Assembly: GCA_017306865.1 (NCBI GenBank)
Contig: JAFKHH010000013.1
Coordinates: 1-64,000, forward strand
Source: Filimonas sp.
Lineage (GTDB): Bacteria; Bacteroidota; Bacteroidia; Chitinophagales; Chitinophagaceae
Length of the DNA stretch: 64,000 nucleotides
Reading direction: 5' to 3'
Part shown: positions 19,393 through 28,461 of the stretch, in pieces
How positions within the stretch are numbered: the stretch's first letter is position 1
How the letters are laid out: each line of letters opens with the position of its first letter
Notes under the pieces: generated by a model
What the model saw: the letters and a program-made list of their open reading frames with translations, nothing else
Database searches by the model: none
What the model was told of the DNA's origin: nothing
Made by a program: the position numbers and the translations under genes

Positions 19393-20800
19393 AGATGTCG
19401 ATCGCTTCGCCATAAGCAACAGCAGTTGCTTCTTTTACGCTTTCGCTCATAGTCGGGTGCGGATGGATCGCGTTCAGTATTTCGTGTGCTGTAGTTTCCA
19501 GCTTACGGGCTACTGATACTTCAGCGATCAGTTCAGTTACGTTGTAACCGATCATGTGCGCGCCGAGGAATTCACCATATTTAGCATCAAAGATCACTTT
19601 TACGAAGCCATCAGTTGCGCCTGCTGCACTTGCTTTACCAGAAGCGATCAGCGGGAATTTACCTACTTTAATTTCGTAACCTGCATCTTTAGCTGCTTTC
19701 TCCGTGAAACCGATACTCGCGATCTCAGGCGTACAATAAGTACAACCCGGAACGTTGTTGTAGTCGATACCTTCTGGCTGGTGGTTATATTTTTTCTCTA
19801 AATAACCAATGTATTCAGCCGCGTTAATACCTTCTTTAGTAGCAACGTGTGCCAAAGCCTGGCCCGGAGTACAATCGCCCAATGCAAAAATGCCTGGTAC
19901 GTTTGTCTGCTGGTATTTATCTACAATGATCTTGCCTTTGTCAGTTTTAACGCCCAGACCTTCAAGACCAATGTTTTCAATATTAGCAACTACACCTACT
20001 GCGCTTAGTACGATGTCTGCTTCTAAAGTAACCGTGCTGCCATCTTGTTTTTTCACAAGAGCTTTCACACCATTACCTGTGCTTTCTACTTTTTCTACAG
20101 AAGCATTGGTCATTATTTCAATGCCTTTCTTCTTGTATTGTTTTTCCAGTTCTTTAGAGATGTCCTCATCTTCTACCGGAACAACGCGTGGCATGAACTC
20201 AACAATAGTCACTTTAGTGCCCATGCTGTGATAGAAGTAAGCAAACTCAACGCCAATAGCGCCGCTACCTACAACGATCATGCTTTTCGGCTGTGTAGCC
20301 AAAGACATTGCTTCGCGGTAGCCAATGATGTTTTTACCATCAATAGGCAGGTTAGGCAATTGACGGGCACGTCCGCCTGTAGCCACCACCACATATTTAC
20401 CTTCTACGATCTGTGTTTTTCCATCAGCACCGGTAACTTCTACCTGGCCTTTAGCTTTCAGTTTACCATAGCCCATGATCACATCGATCTTGTTCTTCTT
20501 CATCAGGAACTGAATACCTTTATTCATTTTATCAGCAACACCACGGCTGCGTTTGATCACAGCACCAAAATCATGCGCCACATTGTCTGCATTCACACCA
20601 TAATTTTGGCTATGCTTCATATATTCATAAACCTCGGCGCTTTTCAGTAAAGCTTTGGTAGGGATACAACCCCAGTTCAAACAAATACCACCTAATAATT
20701 CCTTTTCAATAATAGCTACTTTAAATCCTAACTGAGAGGCACGTATAGCGGCAGGATAACCACCAGGGCCACTACCTAATACAATTACATCGTATGCCAT
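19391..20800 (-). CDS. lpdA: Dihydrolipoyl dehydrogenase (E3)
   Basis: 469 residues, full length. FAD-binding GSGPGGYPAA is at 9-18, the redox disulfide CLNWGC at 40-45, the NAD site VVGSGAIGVEFA at about 177, the second FAD motif FALGDCTPG at about 310, and the C-terminal catalytic HPHPTMSE at about 447. It reoxidises dihydrolipoamide in the pyruvate and 2-oxoglutarate dehydrogenase complexes. No E1 or E2 genes are near, so it is probably a stand-alone shared E3. Confidence 0.96.
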   Translation of the reverse strand: MAYDVIVLGSGPGGYPAAIRASQLGFKVAIIEKELLGGICLNWGCIPTKALLKSAEVYEYMKHSQNYGVNADNVAHDFGAVIKRSRGVADKMNKGIQFLMKKNKIDVIMGYGKLKAKGQVEVTGADGKTQIVEGKYVVVATGGRARQLPNLPIDGKNIIGYREAMSLATQPKSMIVVGSGAIGVEFAYFYHSMGTKVTIVEFMPRVVPVEDEDISKELEKQYKKKGIEIMTNASVEKVESTGNGVKALVKKQDGSTVTLEADIVLSAVGVVANIENIGLEGLGVKTDKGKIIVDKYQQTNVPGIFALGDCTPGQALAHVATKEGINAAEYIGYLEKKYNHQPEGIDYNNVPGCTYCTPEIASIGFTEKAAKDAGYEIKVGKFPLIASGKASAAGATDGFVKVIFDAKYGEFLGAHMIGYNVTELIAEVSVARKLETTAHEILNAIHPHPTMSESVKEATAVAYGEAIDI

Positions 20801-21072
20801 AGCAAAAATTTTTATGATAAGATGAGCGAAAATACGCCTAAATATGGAATGATAAAATTTGAAGATGCCCGGATCGTAAAAATCGAAAAATGTGAATGCG
20901 CCAACGTTTGCAATTGGATAAAGTCAATGAAAATTGCTGGTTACCAGCAAACTGGTTAGCCTGTAACCGGTAATGCTTAAAACAAATTTTCCATTAAGCT
21001 AACAAATGTAATGAACCCTTTTGCCTAATTTAACGGCCAGAATTACCCGCCTGAATATTTTATATCAAGAAA
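20801..21072. other. Divergent intergenic region lpdA/ppc
   Basis: This 272-nt region separates the two divergent start codons. On the minus strand TATTTTCG (20827-20834) is one base from the TAnnTTTG promoter consensus and is suitably placed for lpdA. There is an imperfect GGTTACCAGC/GGTTAGCCTGTAACCGG inverted stretch at about 20938-20970. No gene is seen. Confidence 0.35.
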
Positions 21073-23640
21073 ATGGATAATGCTTTACAACAGTTTAAGA
21101 ACCTGGTAGGGATCAAATTTCAGCTTCACAATAGCTTATTTACCTCTTTACCATTTCACAGAATCGAGAAAACCGGGGTTTTATTGTCTTTGTTCCTCAT
21201 CCATTGCGAAGAAGGTTACCGCAAGCAGCAAAGCCCAAACGATATTATTTCCTCTTTTTTAAAACAATATACCGGCTATACAAAAGAGCAGGAGCAGCTA
21301 GATCTGCTGTTCAGGTTTATACAGTATGCAGAAAGACAGGTAGTGTTGTTCGATGCACTGGAAGACGCTGCTTTTAAGCAAGTGCATGATGTGAATGGAA
21401 CAGGTACTTTAAAGCACCTGGCTTCTGAGGTGATCCAATCGCAGAAACAGGATGCACTGGCAGAAAAGCTAAAAGATTTCTCCGTAAGACTGGTGCTGAC
21501 TGCACATCCTACACAGTTCTATCCTGGCGAAGTGCTGGGCATTATACATGATCTGTCCAGGGCCTTGCAGGAAGACGATACGGCAATGGTGAACCTATAC
21601 CTGCAACAGTTAGGTAAGACACCTTTCCTGAAAAAGCAGAAACCTACGCCATACGATGAAGCAGTAAGCCTTGTATGGTACCTGGAAAACGTATTTTACC
21701 AGGCTTCAGGCCGCATATTATCCCAGCTAAAGGCAGACTTCCCGGATGCTGTAAATGCAAAGAACCCGATCATTCGCCTGGGCTTCTGGCCTGGTGGTGA
21801 CAGGGATGGCAACCCTTATGTGAAAGTAAACACCACGAAAGAGGTGGCAGAGACTTTGCGTAAAGGCATCCTGAAATGCTACTACTTTGATGTACGTCGC
21901 CTCAAGCGCAGGCTTACATTCAAAGGGGTAGATAATGTACTGGCGGAGCTGGAACAAAAGCTTTACACAAACCTCTTTATACCTGGCCATAAAACAGATG
22001 TAACAAGTGCGGAACTATTGGAGAAAATGCGGGCGGTGAGAGAAACGCTGATCAGCCAGCACAATGGGTTGTTCCTGTATATGGTAGATTCTTTCATTAG
22101 TAAAGTGGAAGTGTTTGGCCTGTACTTCGCAACACTGGATGTAAGGCAAGACAGCTCCGTACATGAAAAAGTGTTCGAAGCCATCGCAGAAAAAACAAAC
22201 CTGTTACCAAAAAACTATACTGAGCTAAGTGAGGATGAAAAGATAAAAGCATTGTTCAATCTTTCGCCTTTAGAGGATGCTGCTGTATTGGGCAATGAAC
22301 TATATGAAGATGCGATTGAGACTACATCTGCTATCAAAGACATTCAGCAATACAATGGAGAGCAGGGATGCAACAGGTATATCATCAGCCACTCTACAAG
22401 CGCGCTGAATGTAATAGAAGTGTATGGGTTGTTCCTGTTGAGTGGGTGGCATAAAGGCAAAGTGAAGGCCGATATTATCCCACTTTTTGAAACGATAGAA
22501 GATCTGCAGCAAGCTGCGAATGTAATGAAGTCTCTATACAGCATAGATACATATAGGCAGCATTTGAAACAGCGTGGTAATACACAAACGATCATGCTCG
22601 GCTTCTCTGACGGAACAAAAGATGGCGGTTACCTGATGGCTAACTGGAGCATCTATAAAGCCAAAGAAGAGCTGACACGCATTTCACGCGAGTATGATGT
22701 GAATGTCGTGTTCTTCGATGGCAGGGGCGGCCCTCCGGCACGTGGCGGCGGCAAAACACACCGTTTCTATGCTTCCATGGGACAAAATATTGCCAATAAC
22801 GAAATACAATTAACCGTACAGGGACAAACAGTGAGTTCCAACTTTGGTACGGTTGATTCGGCACAGTTCAACATAGAACAACTGATCCATGCAGGCATCA
22901 ATAACAGCATATTCGCTGCTAAGAAAAATACGCTGACGGATGAGGAGGACAAACTGCTGCAGTCACTGGCAGATGACAGCTATACTGCTTACACTGCATT
23001 GAAAAATCATCCGTACTTCCTGGAATACCTGATGCATGCGAGTCCGCTACGATTTTATGCAGAGACGAATATTGGCAGCCGTCCGGCTAAGCGGAATACG
23101 GGCGCTAAAATGAACCTGAATGATCTGCGTGCCATCCCGTTTGTAGGAGCGTGGAGCCAACTGAAACAAAACGTAACCGGCTACTACGGCGTAGGTACCG
23201 CATTTAAGAAAATAGATGAAGCTGGTAAATGGAAGAGCGTAGAGCATTTATATAAAAACTCATTGTTCTTTAAAACACTGATGGATAACTGTGAGATGGC
23301 CATGAAGAAAAGTTTCTTCCCATTAACAGCCTATTTATCCAAACATCCTAAGTATGGTGAACTGTGGATGATGATGTGTGAAGAATATGACCTTACGGCA
23401 AAATACATTGCCCGCCTCTCCGGTAGTACAGACCTGATGCACAACTACCCGGTAGACCAGTTATCCATACAGATGCGTGAAAGAATTGTATTGCCTTTGC
23501 TGACCATTCAGCAATATGGCATTACTAAAGTGCGCGAGTTGGATGAGAACCTAGTGCAGTCAGCACAGAAAGACAGCTATGAAAAGCTGGTGATGCGTTG
23601 CTCATTCGGGATCATCAATGCGGGAAGAAATTCGGCGTAA
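21073..23640 (+). CDS. ppc: Phosphoenolpyruvate carboxylase
   Basis: 855 residues, within the usual range. The catalytic His motif LTAHPTQFYPGEVL places H145. RLGFWPGGDRDGNPYV is the second signature, and FFDGRGGPPARGGGKTH at about 547 is the glycine-rich catalytic loop. The C-terminal region ends in NAGRNSA, compared with the usual ...NTG. The enzyme makes oxaloacetate from PEP and bicarbonate to refill the TCA cycle. It is a single gene with a perfect 18-bp stem terminator downstream. Confidence 0.95.
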   Translation: MDNALQQFKNLVGIKFQLHNSLFTSLPFHRIEKTGVLLSLFLIHCEEGYRKQQSPNDIISSFLKQYTGYTKEQEQLDLLFRFIQYAERQVVLFDALEDAAFKQVHDVNGTGTLKHLASEVIQSQKQDALAEKLKDFSVRLVLTAHPTQFYPGEVLGIIHDLSRALQEDDTAMVNLYLQQLGKTPFLKKQKPTPYDEAVSLVWYLENVFYQASGRILSQLKADFPDAVNAKNPIIRLGFWPGGDRDGNPYVKVNTTKEVAETLRKGILKCYYFDVRRLKRRLTFKGVDNVLAELEQKLYTNLFIPGHKTDVTSAELLEKMRAVRETLISQHNGLFLYMVDSFISKVEVFGLYFATLDVRQDSSVHEKVFEAIAEKTNLLPKNYTELSEDEKIKALFNLSPLEDAAVLGNELYEDAIETTSAIKDIQQYNGEQGCNRYIISHSTSALNVIEVYGLFLLSGWHKGKVKADIIPLFETIEDLQQAANVMKSLYSIDTYRQHLKQRGNTQTIMLGFSDGTKDGGYLMANWSIYKAKEELTRISREYDVNVVFFDGRGGPPARGGGKTHRFYASMGQNIANNEIQLTVQGQTVSSNFGTVDSAQFNIEQLIHAGINNSIFAAKKNTLTDEEDKLLQSLADDSYTAYTALKNHPYFLEYLMHASPLRFYAETNIGSRPAKRNTGAKMNLNDLRAIPFVGAWSQLKQNVTGYYGVGTAFKKIDEAGKWKSVEHLYKNSLFFKTLMDNCEMAMKKSFFPLTAYLSKHPKYGELWMMMCEEYDLTAKYIARLSGSTDLMHNYPVDQLSIQMRERIVLPLLTIQQYGITKVRELDENLVQSAQKDSYEKLVMRCSFGIINAGRNSA

Positions 23641-23671
23641 ACGTGAAACGTGAATCGATAATCGTGAATAT
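23641..23671 (+). repeat. Dispersed element GTGAATCGATAATCGTGAAT, copy 1
   Basis: The sequence ACGTGAATCGATAATCG occurs directly after the ppc stop codon. Related copies lie at 23768-23802 (inverted), 32939-32966 (inverted, partial) and 52359-52386. Confidence 0.5.
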
Positions 23672-23678
23672 CATTTAA

Positions 23679-23715
23679 TAAGAAAGAGGCTTACAATTTG
23701 TAAGCCTCTTTCTTA
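23679..23715. terminator. Strong terminator hairpin after ppc
   Basis: Two perfectly complementary 18-nt arms (TAAGAAAGAGGCTTACAA and its reverse complement) surround a single T. The right arm ends in a T-rich stretch. Confidence 0.8.
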
Positions 23716-23767
23716 TTGTACTATGAACTGATTGTATAGATATAGACTGCTTTCATCAGCATCGTCT

Positions 23768-23802
23768 ATTCACGATTATCGATTGACGATTCACGTCTCA
23801 CG
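23768..23802 (-). repeat. Dispersed element GTGAATCGATAATCGTGAAT, copy 2 (inverted)
   Basis: The minus-strand reading contains GTGAGACGTGAATCG and CGATAATCGTGAAT. It is inverted relative to 23641-23671, so the two copies enclose the ppc terminator and could pair over about 150 nt. It abuts the stop codon of the VOC gene. Confidence 0.5.
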
Positions 23803-24172
23803 CTTCTTTTATTTCCTTCCCAAACTGCAGTATATACCCATTATTATCTTTAATAGCGAACTCGCGCATATTGTATTCAAAATCCTCAATAGGGTAGAAG
23901 ACTTCGACGTTTTCTTTTTCTTTTACGGAAGCCCATAATTCATCTACCTCGTCTGTGTAGATGTAAAACGAAGCGGTTGCTTTAGATTCTGTAAAAGGCG
24001 TATGGTCATTCGGTACGGCGAACATCAGGTTCACCTCATCCTTGTGCAGGTGACACCAGCCCCATTCGTCATTGTACGAATCCAGTTTGAACCCAAGCTT
24101 GCTTTTGTAGAAGTCTATGGTACCGTTCAGATCACTGGTCCATAGCATTGGAGTGAGCGCTTTGAAGTGCAT
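23798..24172 (-). CDS. VOC (glyoxalase/bleomycin-resistance) family protein
   Basis: 124 residues with one vicinal-oxygen-chelate fold: MHFKALTPMLWTSDLNGTIDFYKSKLGF at the start, a central WGWCHLHKDEVNLMFAVP strand, and FAIKDNNGYILQFGKEI at the end with a metal-ligand-like Glu. Substrate specificity cannot be read from the sequence. It is a single gene, convergent with ppc. Confidence 0.8.
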   Translation of the reverse strand: MHFKALTPMLWTSDLNGTIDFYKSKLGFKLDSYNDEWGWCHLHKDEVNLMFAVPNDHTPFTESKATASFYIYTDEVDELWASVKEKENVEVFYPIEDFEYNMREFAIKDNNGYILQFGKEIKEA

Positions 24173-24403
24173 ACGGCAAATAATTGTTAGTTATCTAATA
24201 TACACTTTTTTTGAGAACGCTGACGCTTAGATTTTCACGCAAAGGCAGCAAAGATTTGAAATTTGATATGTAAGATTTGAAATGAATAGTATTTGTGCTT
24301 TTGCCTTGGTTCATCATTCAAGAGAGCATGGATCATCCCCTCAGTACTGTGGGGATTGCGCGACTCTTGGTGTTTCCTCCGTGCTTCCGTGCTGCTGTGG
24401 CAG

Positions 24404-24442
24404 TTCTTTGCGACCTCTGCGTCTCCTTTGCGGTCTTTGCGA
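24404..24442. repeat. CTTTGCG/CTCTGCG dispersed repeat
   Basis: Four imperfect units of C(T)TTGCG(G/A) with spacing near 10 nt lie in the 420-nt gap 24173-24591. The gap also holds an AAATTTGA-type A/T repeat (24252-24283) and a terminator, and no supported gene. Confidence 0.45.
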
Positions 24443-24492
24443 TACTTGATCCGGCTATGGAGTCTTCACAAACCGCTATTGCTTATATATGA

Positions 24493-24525
24493 AAACGGCA
24501 GGCATTTTTTTAATGCCTGCCGTTT
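24493..24525 (-). terminator. Terminator of the downstream minus-strand gene
   Basis: AAACGGCAGGCATT and AATGCCTGCCGTTT pair perfectly (14 bp). It lies 67 nt beyond the stop codon of the 24592-25110 gene. Confidence 0.75.
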
Positions 24526-24591
24526 GTATTTTATTGAAGAGCCAGTATTAAACCTATCTCGGAACAGTTACAAAGCTTTCACCATTCACCT

Positions 24592-25110
24592 CTAAGCTTC
24601 CTGCATTTTTAATCTTTTTCCCAGCCAGCTCTGCTTTACCGGGATGATCCAGTTAGAGATCAGCTCCGCTTTTGTAGCGGCAAGATTGTTGAAATATAAA
24701 GTGTCTGGTGTAATAAAGTTGTTCTCTACTGCATAATTCAACTGGGAGAGAGGTAACACTTGCACCTTGTCTTTGATAATGAAAGCCAGCGTTTGCCTGT
24801 CGAACAGGTTTACGCGGTATTTTTCCTCTATCTGTTTTACAAAACGAACGGAGCTATCTGTGCTGCATCCGCTTACACCTGCCATTGTTTCATCTGCCAT
24901 TAGCACGATGAACTGGCCAAATAGCAGGTTAGCAAAAGCCTTCACCTGTGCGCCATGGCTTTTCCATGATGCGGCAAATTCTTCCAGCATCGGTTCCATA
25001 TCCAATGCCTCACCCATAGTAAATAAACGACTGTTCTGGTATATCCAAACCCTTGATTCAGGGGCGAAATCTTCCGGGAGAAATTGTGCTACGTCAGTAT
25101 TCATTTTCAC
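24592..25110 (-). CDS. Conserved hypothetical protein of Bacteroidota
   Basis: 172 residues (MKMNTDVAQFLPEDFAPESRVWIYQNSRLF...), soluble, with no signal peptide or membrane segment. The pattern VWIYQ..R.F, WKSHG and FIVLMADE resembles a small Bacteroidota family that databases often label 'ABC transporter ATPase'. No Walker A motif or ABC signature is present here, so that label is not supported. A second start codon, two codons in (MNTD), is equally possible. It precedes the Fe-S gene pair in position but is separated from the nearer one by 115 nt containing a dispersed repeat. Confidence 0.65.
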   Translation of the reverse strand: MKMNTDVAQFLPEDFAPESRVWIYQNSRLFTMGEALDMEPMLEEFAASWKSHGAQVKAFANLLFGQFIVLMADETMAGVSGCSTDSSVRFVKQIEEKYRVNLFDRQTLAFIIKDKVQVLPLSQLNYAVENNFITPDTLYFNNLAATKAELISNWIIPVKQSWLGKRLKMQEA

Positions 25111-25150
25111 AAAGTATTTAAGTACAAAATATGAAGTACAAAGTACAAAT

Positions 25151-25176
25151 ATGTACGATGTCAGATGTACGATGTA
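25151..25176. repeat. ATGTACGATG dispersed element, copy 1
   Basis: A 26-nt sequence ATGTACGATGTCAGATGTAC.., one base different from both arms of the inverted pair at 27653-27678 and 27765-27790. It is preceded by AAGTAC-rich tracts. Confidence 0.6.
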
Positions 25177-25225
25177 AAACTATAAGCCTTACATCTTCTA
25201 CCTTTAATCTTCACTGCAAAGATAA

Positions 25226-26005
25226 CTATTCCATGCTTGCGGCTATCATCTCAGCGATGTCCAGCACTGCAACTTCGTTCTCTTTTTCACTATTTTTAAC
25301 ACCATCTGTTACCATCGTATTGCAGAATGGGCAGGCTGCGGCAATTACGTTAGGCGACAGTTCCAGCGCTTCATTTGTTCTTTCCAGGTTGATGCGCGTT
25401 GTGCCTTTTTCTTCCTCTTTAAACATCTGCGCACCACCGGCACCACAACACAATCCTTTGCTGCGGCAACGTTTCATTTCTACCAGTTCCACATCCAGCG
25501 CTTCCAGCACTGCGCGTGGCGCTTCATATACACCATTGGCGCGACCGAGGTAACAGCTATCGTGGTAAGTAATGCGTTTGCCTTTAAAAGTGCCACCTTC
25601 CTTCATCTTGATCTTACCTTCGTTGATCAATTGTTGCAATAAGGTTGTATGATGGATAACCTCATAAGTACCCCCCAGCTCAGGATATTCATTTTTCAGG
25701 ATATTGAAGCAGTGCGGACAAGTGGTTACGATCTTCTTAATGCCATAGCCATTCAGTATTTGAATGTTGTTATATGCCATCATCTGGAAAAGGAACTCGT
25801 TACCCGCACGCCTTGCAGGGTCGCCGGTACAAGCCTCTTCTTTACCAAGGATCGCATATTTCAGGCCCACTTTATTTAAAATAGTGGCGAATGCCTTTGT
25901 TATCTTCTGAGCCCTTTGGTCAAAGCTGCCCGCACAACCCACCCAAAACAAAATGTCAGGTGTTTCTCCATTCATCATCATTTCTGCCATGCTGGGAACT
26001 TGCAT
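25226..26005 (-). CDS. (Fe-S)-binding protein with two CCG (heterodisulfide-reductase-type) domains
   Basis: 259 residues. The first cysteine-rich domain has WVGCAGS, EEACTGDPARR and TTCPHCFN. The second has YHDSCYLGR, CCGAGGAQMF and ACPFCNTM, the pattern of HdrB/GlcF/LutA-type proteins that bind an unusual [4Fe-4S] cluster. It probably works with the membrane 4Fe-4S protein encoded just upstream (26266-27600, same strand) in electron transfer to quinone. The donor is not evident from the sequence. Confidence 0.88.
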   Translation of the reverse strand: MQVPSMAEMMMNGETPDILFWVGCAGSFDQRAQKITKAFATILNKVGLKYAILGKEEACTGDPARRAGNEFLFQMMAYNNIQILNGYGIKKIVTTCPHCFNILKNEYPELGGTYEVIHHTTLLQQLINEGKIKMKEGGTFKGKRITYHDSCYLGRANGVYEAPRAVLEALDVELVEMKRCRSKGLCCGAGGAQMFKEEEKGTTRINLERTNEALELSPNVIAAACPFCNTMVTDGVKNSEKENEVAVLDIAEMIAASME

Positions 26006-26139
26006 ATCTTTTAAATTGTTTTATTGTTTAATGGTCCAAATTGTTGGTTTCAAAGTTTCACTGTTTCACTGTTTCATCATGTTTCAGTTGAACATTGAGG
26101 TAACAATTCTTTTGTTGCTCAGTAGCGTTACAGCAGTCG

Positions 26140-26176
26140 AAGTGTGCGACGCAACTGAGGCTTAATAGTGATCCTG
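26140..26176 (+). repeat. Dispersed element AGTGTGCGACGCAA, copy 3
   Basis: AGTGTGCGACGCAACTGAG, GCTTAATAG and TGATCCTG lie in the 260-nt gap between the two Fe-S genes, in the same block order as the minus-strand copy at 10673-10711. Confidence 0.55.
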
Positions 26177-26265
26177 TTGCCAGGATAAAAAATACTTCTT
26201 TCGGATAGAATGCGGATTACATTGCTGAGTAATCTTATATACTAACAATATAACCATGCATCAGT

Positions 26266-27600
26266 TTATCCCTTCATCTCATCCACCCACTTATCTCTTT
26301 CATCCGGTGCAAACTTCCACGGGGCAAAGTTGTTTTCTGTATTGCTGAACATGCTGTTCCATTCCTGCGGTGCATTACTCTCTTCCATTACCAGGTAACG
26401 GCGCATTTGTAAGATAATCTCTAATGGAGAAATGCTTACCGGGCATTCTTCCACGCATGCGTTGCAGGATGTGCAGGCACGCAGTTCCTCTTCTGTAATG
26501 TAGTCGCGCAGCAATGCTTTATTGTCGTCTACAAATTGTCCGTTCTTATCAATGTTTTTTCCAACCTCTTCCAGCCTGTCACGTGTATTCATCATAATCT
26601 TACGCGGACTTAATTCTTTACCGGTAAGGTTTGCCGGGCACGCTGCAGAGCAGCGTCCACACTCTGTACAGCTATAGGCATCCAGCAGGTTACGCCAGCT
26701 AAGGTCAAATACATCCTTCGCACCAAACTTCTTATGCTCTTCCTGTGCAGCAGCCTCGCCGGTAGGTGCCAGTTCCGGTTGCATAGCATACAGCACTTCC
26801 TTCTGGATCTCTGGCATATTTTTCATTTTGCCTTCCGGTTCCAGTCTTGCATAGTAGGCATTAGGGAATGCTAGTAATATATGTAAGTGCTTAGAATAAG
26901 GTAAGTAATTCAGGAAGGCGAAGATGCCTGCAATGTGCAGCCACCAGCAGGTACGCTCTATTGCTTCCAGCGATTCGCTGTTAAGGCCGGATAACAGTGG
27001 CTGAATAAAAGATGAGATTGCAAAATTGCCCGTGTTTACCTCTGCATAGTGACTATAGCCACGTTGTTGTAAAAGCGTGTCTGCAGCGTTCATAGTAAGG
27101 AACAAAGTCATCAGTACGATCTCTGTGATCAGGATATAGTTAGCATCGCTACGGGGCCAGCCATTCAGGTCTTTGCTGATAAAGCGGCGCAGTTTCAATA
27201 TATTTCTACGTACGAGGAAAATGGCGCAGGCGCTTAATACACCGAATGCCAGCACTTCAAATGCATTGATCAGGAAAATGTATAAGCCGCCTAAAGGCTC
27301 TGCAAAGAGGCGGTGTTTGCCAAGCAAGCCGTCCAATACGATCTCCAATACTTCAGCATTGATAATAATGAAGCCGGCGTACACAACAAAGTGCATAACT
27401 GCGACCAGTGGATTGCGAAACATTTTCTTCTGTCCAAAGGCCAGTAAGAGCAGGTTGCGCCACCTTTTGTCGGGATGATCGTTGAATGCTTCATCCCGGC
27501 CCAACAATATGTTGCGGCGGATCTCTTTTACTTTTTTGCTAAATAACCAAATGGCAACAACCGCTAAAATAATAAAAGCTACTTCCTGGATAAGATGCAT
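26266..27600 (-). CDS. Membrane (Fe-S)-binding oxidoreductase subunit with two 4Fe-4S clusters
   Basis: 444 residues. Four to five membrane segments occupy the first ~270 residues (LAVVAIWLF, VVYAGFIIINAEVLEI, LIAFEVLAFG-like and IAGIFAFLNYLPY), with His residues as in the nitrate-reductase gamma/HdrE family. A ferredoxin-type domain follows with CTECGRCSAACP and CTSCNACVEECP. This is a fused HdrE-HdrC-like layout. The CCG protein downstream would supply the HdrB-like part. Likely role: a membrane electron-transfer complex, substrate unknown. Confidence 0.87.
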   Translation of the reverse strand: MHLIQEVAFIILAVVAIWLFSKKVKEIRRNILLGRDEAFNDHPDKRWRNLLLLAFGQKKMFRNPLVAVMHFVVYAGFIIINAEVLEIVLDGLLGKHRLFAEPLGGLYIFLINAFEVLAFGVLSACAIFLVRRNILKLRRFISKDLNGWPRSDANYILITEIVLMTLFLTMNAADTLLQQRGYSHYAEVNTGNFAISSFIQPLLSGLNSESLEAIERTCWWLHIAGIFAFLNYLPYSKHLHILLAFPNAYYARLEPEGKMKNMPEIQKEVLYAMQPELAPTGEAAAQEEHKKFGAKDVFDLSWRNLLDAYSCTECGRCSAACPANLTGKELSPRKIMMNTRDRLEEVGKNIDKNGQFVDDNKALLRDYITEEELRACTSCNACVEECPVSISPLEIILQMRRYLVMEESNAPQEWNSMFSNTENNFAPWKFAPDERDKWVDEMKG

Positions 27601-27652
27601 AAGGAAACGTTATGCCGCTAAGATAATAAAAACACGCAAAAACACGCAAATA

Positions 27653-27790
27653 ATGTACGATGTTAGATGTACGATGTAAAGTGATGCCACGGGTGACAAG
27701 CTTTTCAGACGATGCGGGCTAAATATTTAATTGTCTAAAATTCACCAGGGAACTACACATTGGGTACATCGTACATCTAACATCGTACAT
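27653..27790. repeat. Inverted pair of the ATGTACGATG element
   Basis: Positions 27653-27678 and 27765-27790 are perfect 26-nt inverted repeats around an 86-nt interior. They lie in the 248-nt gap between the Fe-S gene and the PyrR-like gene. Confidence 0.75.
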
Positions 27791-27824
27791 CTTAATATCT
27801 CTTTGATAGAAAGGCTGTTTCTCC

Positions 27825-27832
27825 TACATTTG
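27825..27832 (+). promoter_or_regulatory. TAnnTTTG promoter of the PyrR-like gene
   Basis: TACATTTG lies 16 nt before the start codon at 27849. Confidence 0.6.
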
Positions 27833-27848
27833 GCATTCAAACAAAAAC

Positions 27849-28349
27849 ATGGCGCTGGAAAATTATATTCTGACGAAAGAAATAGTGGCTGAAAAATTGC
27901 ACCGTATGTCGCTGGAGATTGCTGAGCAGTTAAGTGAAGATGACGTGCCGCTTATTTTGATTGGGGTAAAACAGAGTGGGATAGTGATGGCGGACAAAAT
28001 CTATACGTTGCTGAAGCAATATGTAAAAGTGCCGATACAGGTCATTTCTGTAAGCCTGGACAAACAGCTTCCGCTTGATGTAACCTTAAGCGAGCCCATC
28101 GACTTCAACGGAAAGAATGTAATAGTGATAGATGATGTAAGTAACAGCGGACGTACCTTACATTACGCCATGAAGCCTTTATTGAACTTTTTCCCCAAAC
28201 GTATACAGACACTGGTGCTGGTAGAAAGAATGCATAAGCTGTTCCCGGTAAAACCGGATTATGTAGGGCTGTCTGTAGCCACTACTGCGCAGGATCACAT
28301 ACAGGTAGAGGTAAGCGGCGATGAAATAGTAGGGGCGTATGTGAAGTAA
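27849..28349 (+). CDS. PyrR-like phosphoribosyltransferase
   Basis: 166 residues of type I phosphoribosyltransferase fold. The PRPP-binding motif VIVIDDVSNSGRT is at about 97-109, and LILIGVKQSG at about 36-45 is the PPi loop. Length and layout match the PyrR/uracil phosphoribosyltransferase family, but no pyr genes or attenuator are adjacent, so a regulatory role is not shown. It could instead salvage another base. A dispersed repeat and 112 nt separate it from the next gene. Confidence 0.8.
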   Translation: MALENYILTKEIVAEKLHRMSLEIAEQLSEDDVPLILIGVKQSGIVMADKIYTLLKQYVKVPIQVISVSLDKQLPLDVTLSEPIDFNGKNVIVIDDVSNSGRTLHYAMKPLLNFFPKRIQTLVLVERMHKLFPVKPDYVGLSVATTAQDHIQVEVSGDEIVGAYVK

Positions 28350-28415
28350 ATGATTATATTGTTTCATTGCTAAATAGTCGGTCCAACCATTTAGCCATGC
28401 GGCTATATAGCAATC

Positions 28416-28447
28416 ATTTCAAATCTCAAATCATAAATCTCAAATTT
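28416..28447. repeat. ATTTCAAATCTCAAAT dispersed repeat
   Basis: A/T-rich units ATTTCAAATCTCAAATC lie just before the phosphohexomutase start codon. Inverted or similar tracts are at 24252-24283, 30188-30220, 30350-30372 and 17889-17945. Confidence 0.4.
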
Positions 28448-28461
28448 TTAAACTATAACTT

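Noticed and set aside
20045-20650. 201-residue frame opposite lpdA
   Set aside because: It is the complement of the lpdA coding frame, with no promoter or family resemblance.
24592-25110. ABC transporter ATPase
   Set aside because: No Walker A, ABC signature or Walker B motif is present.
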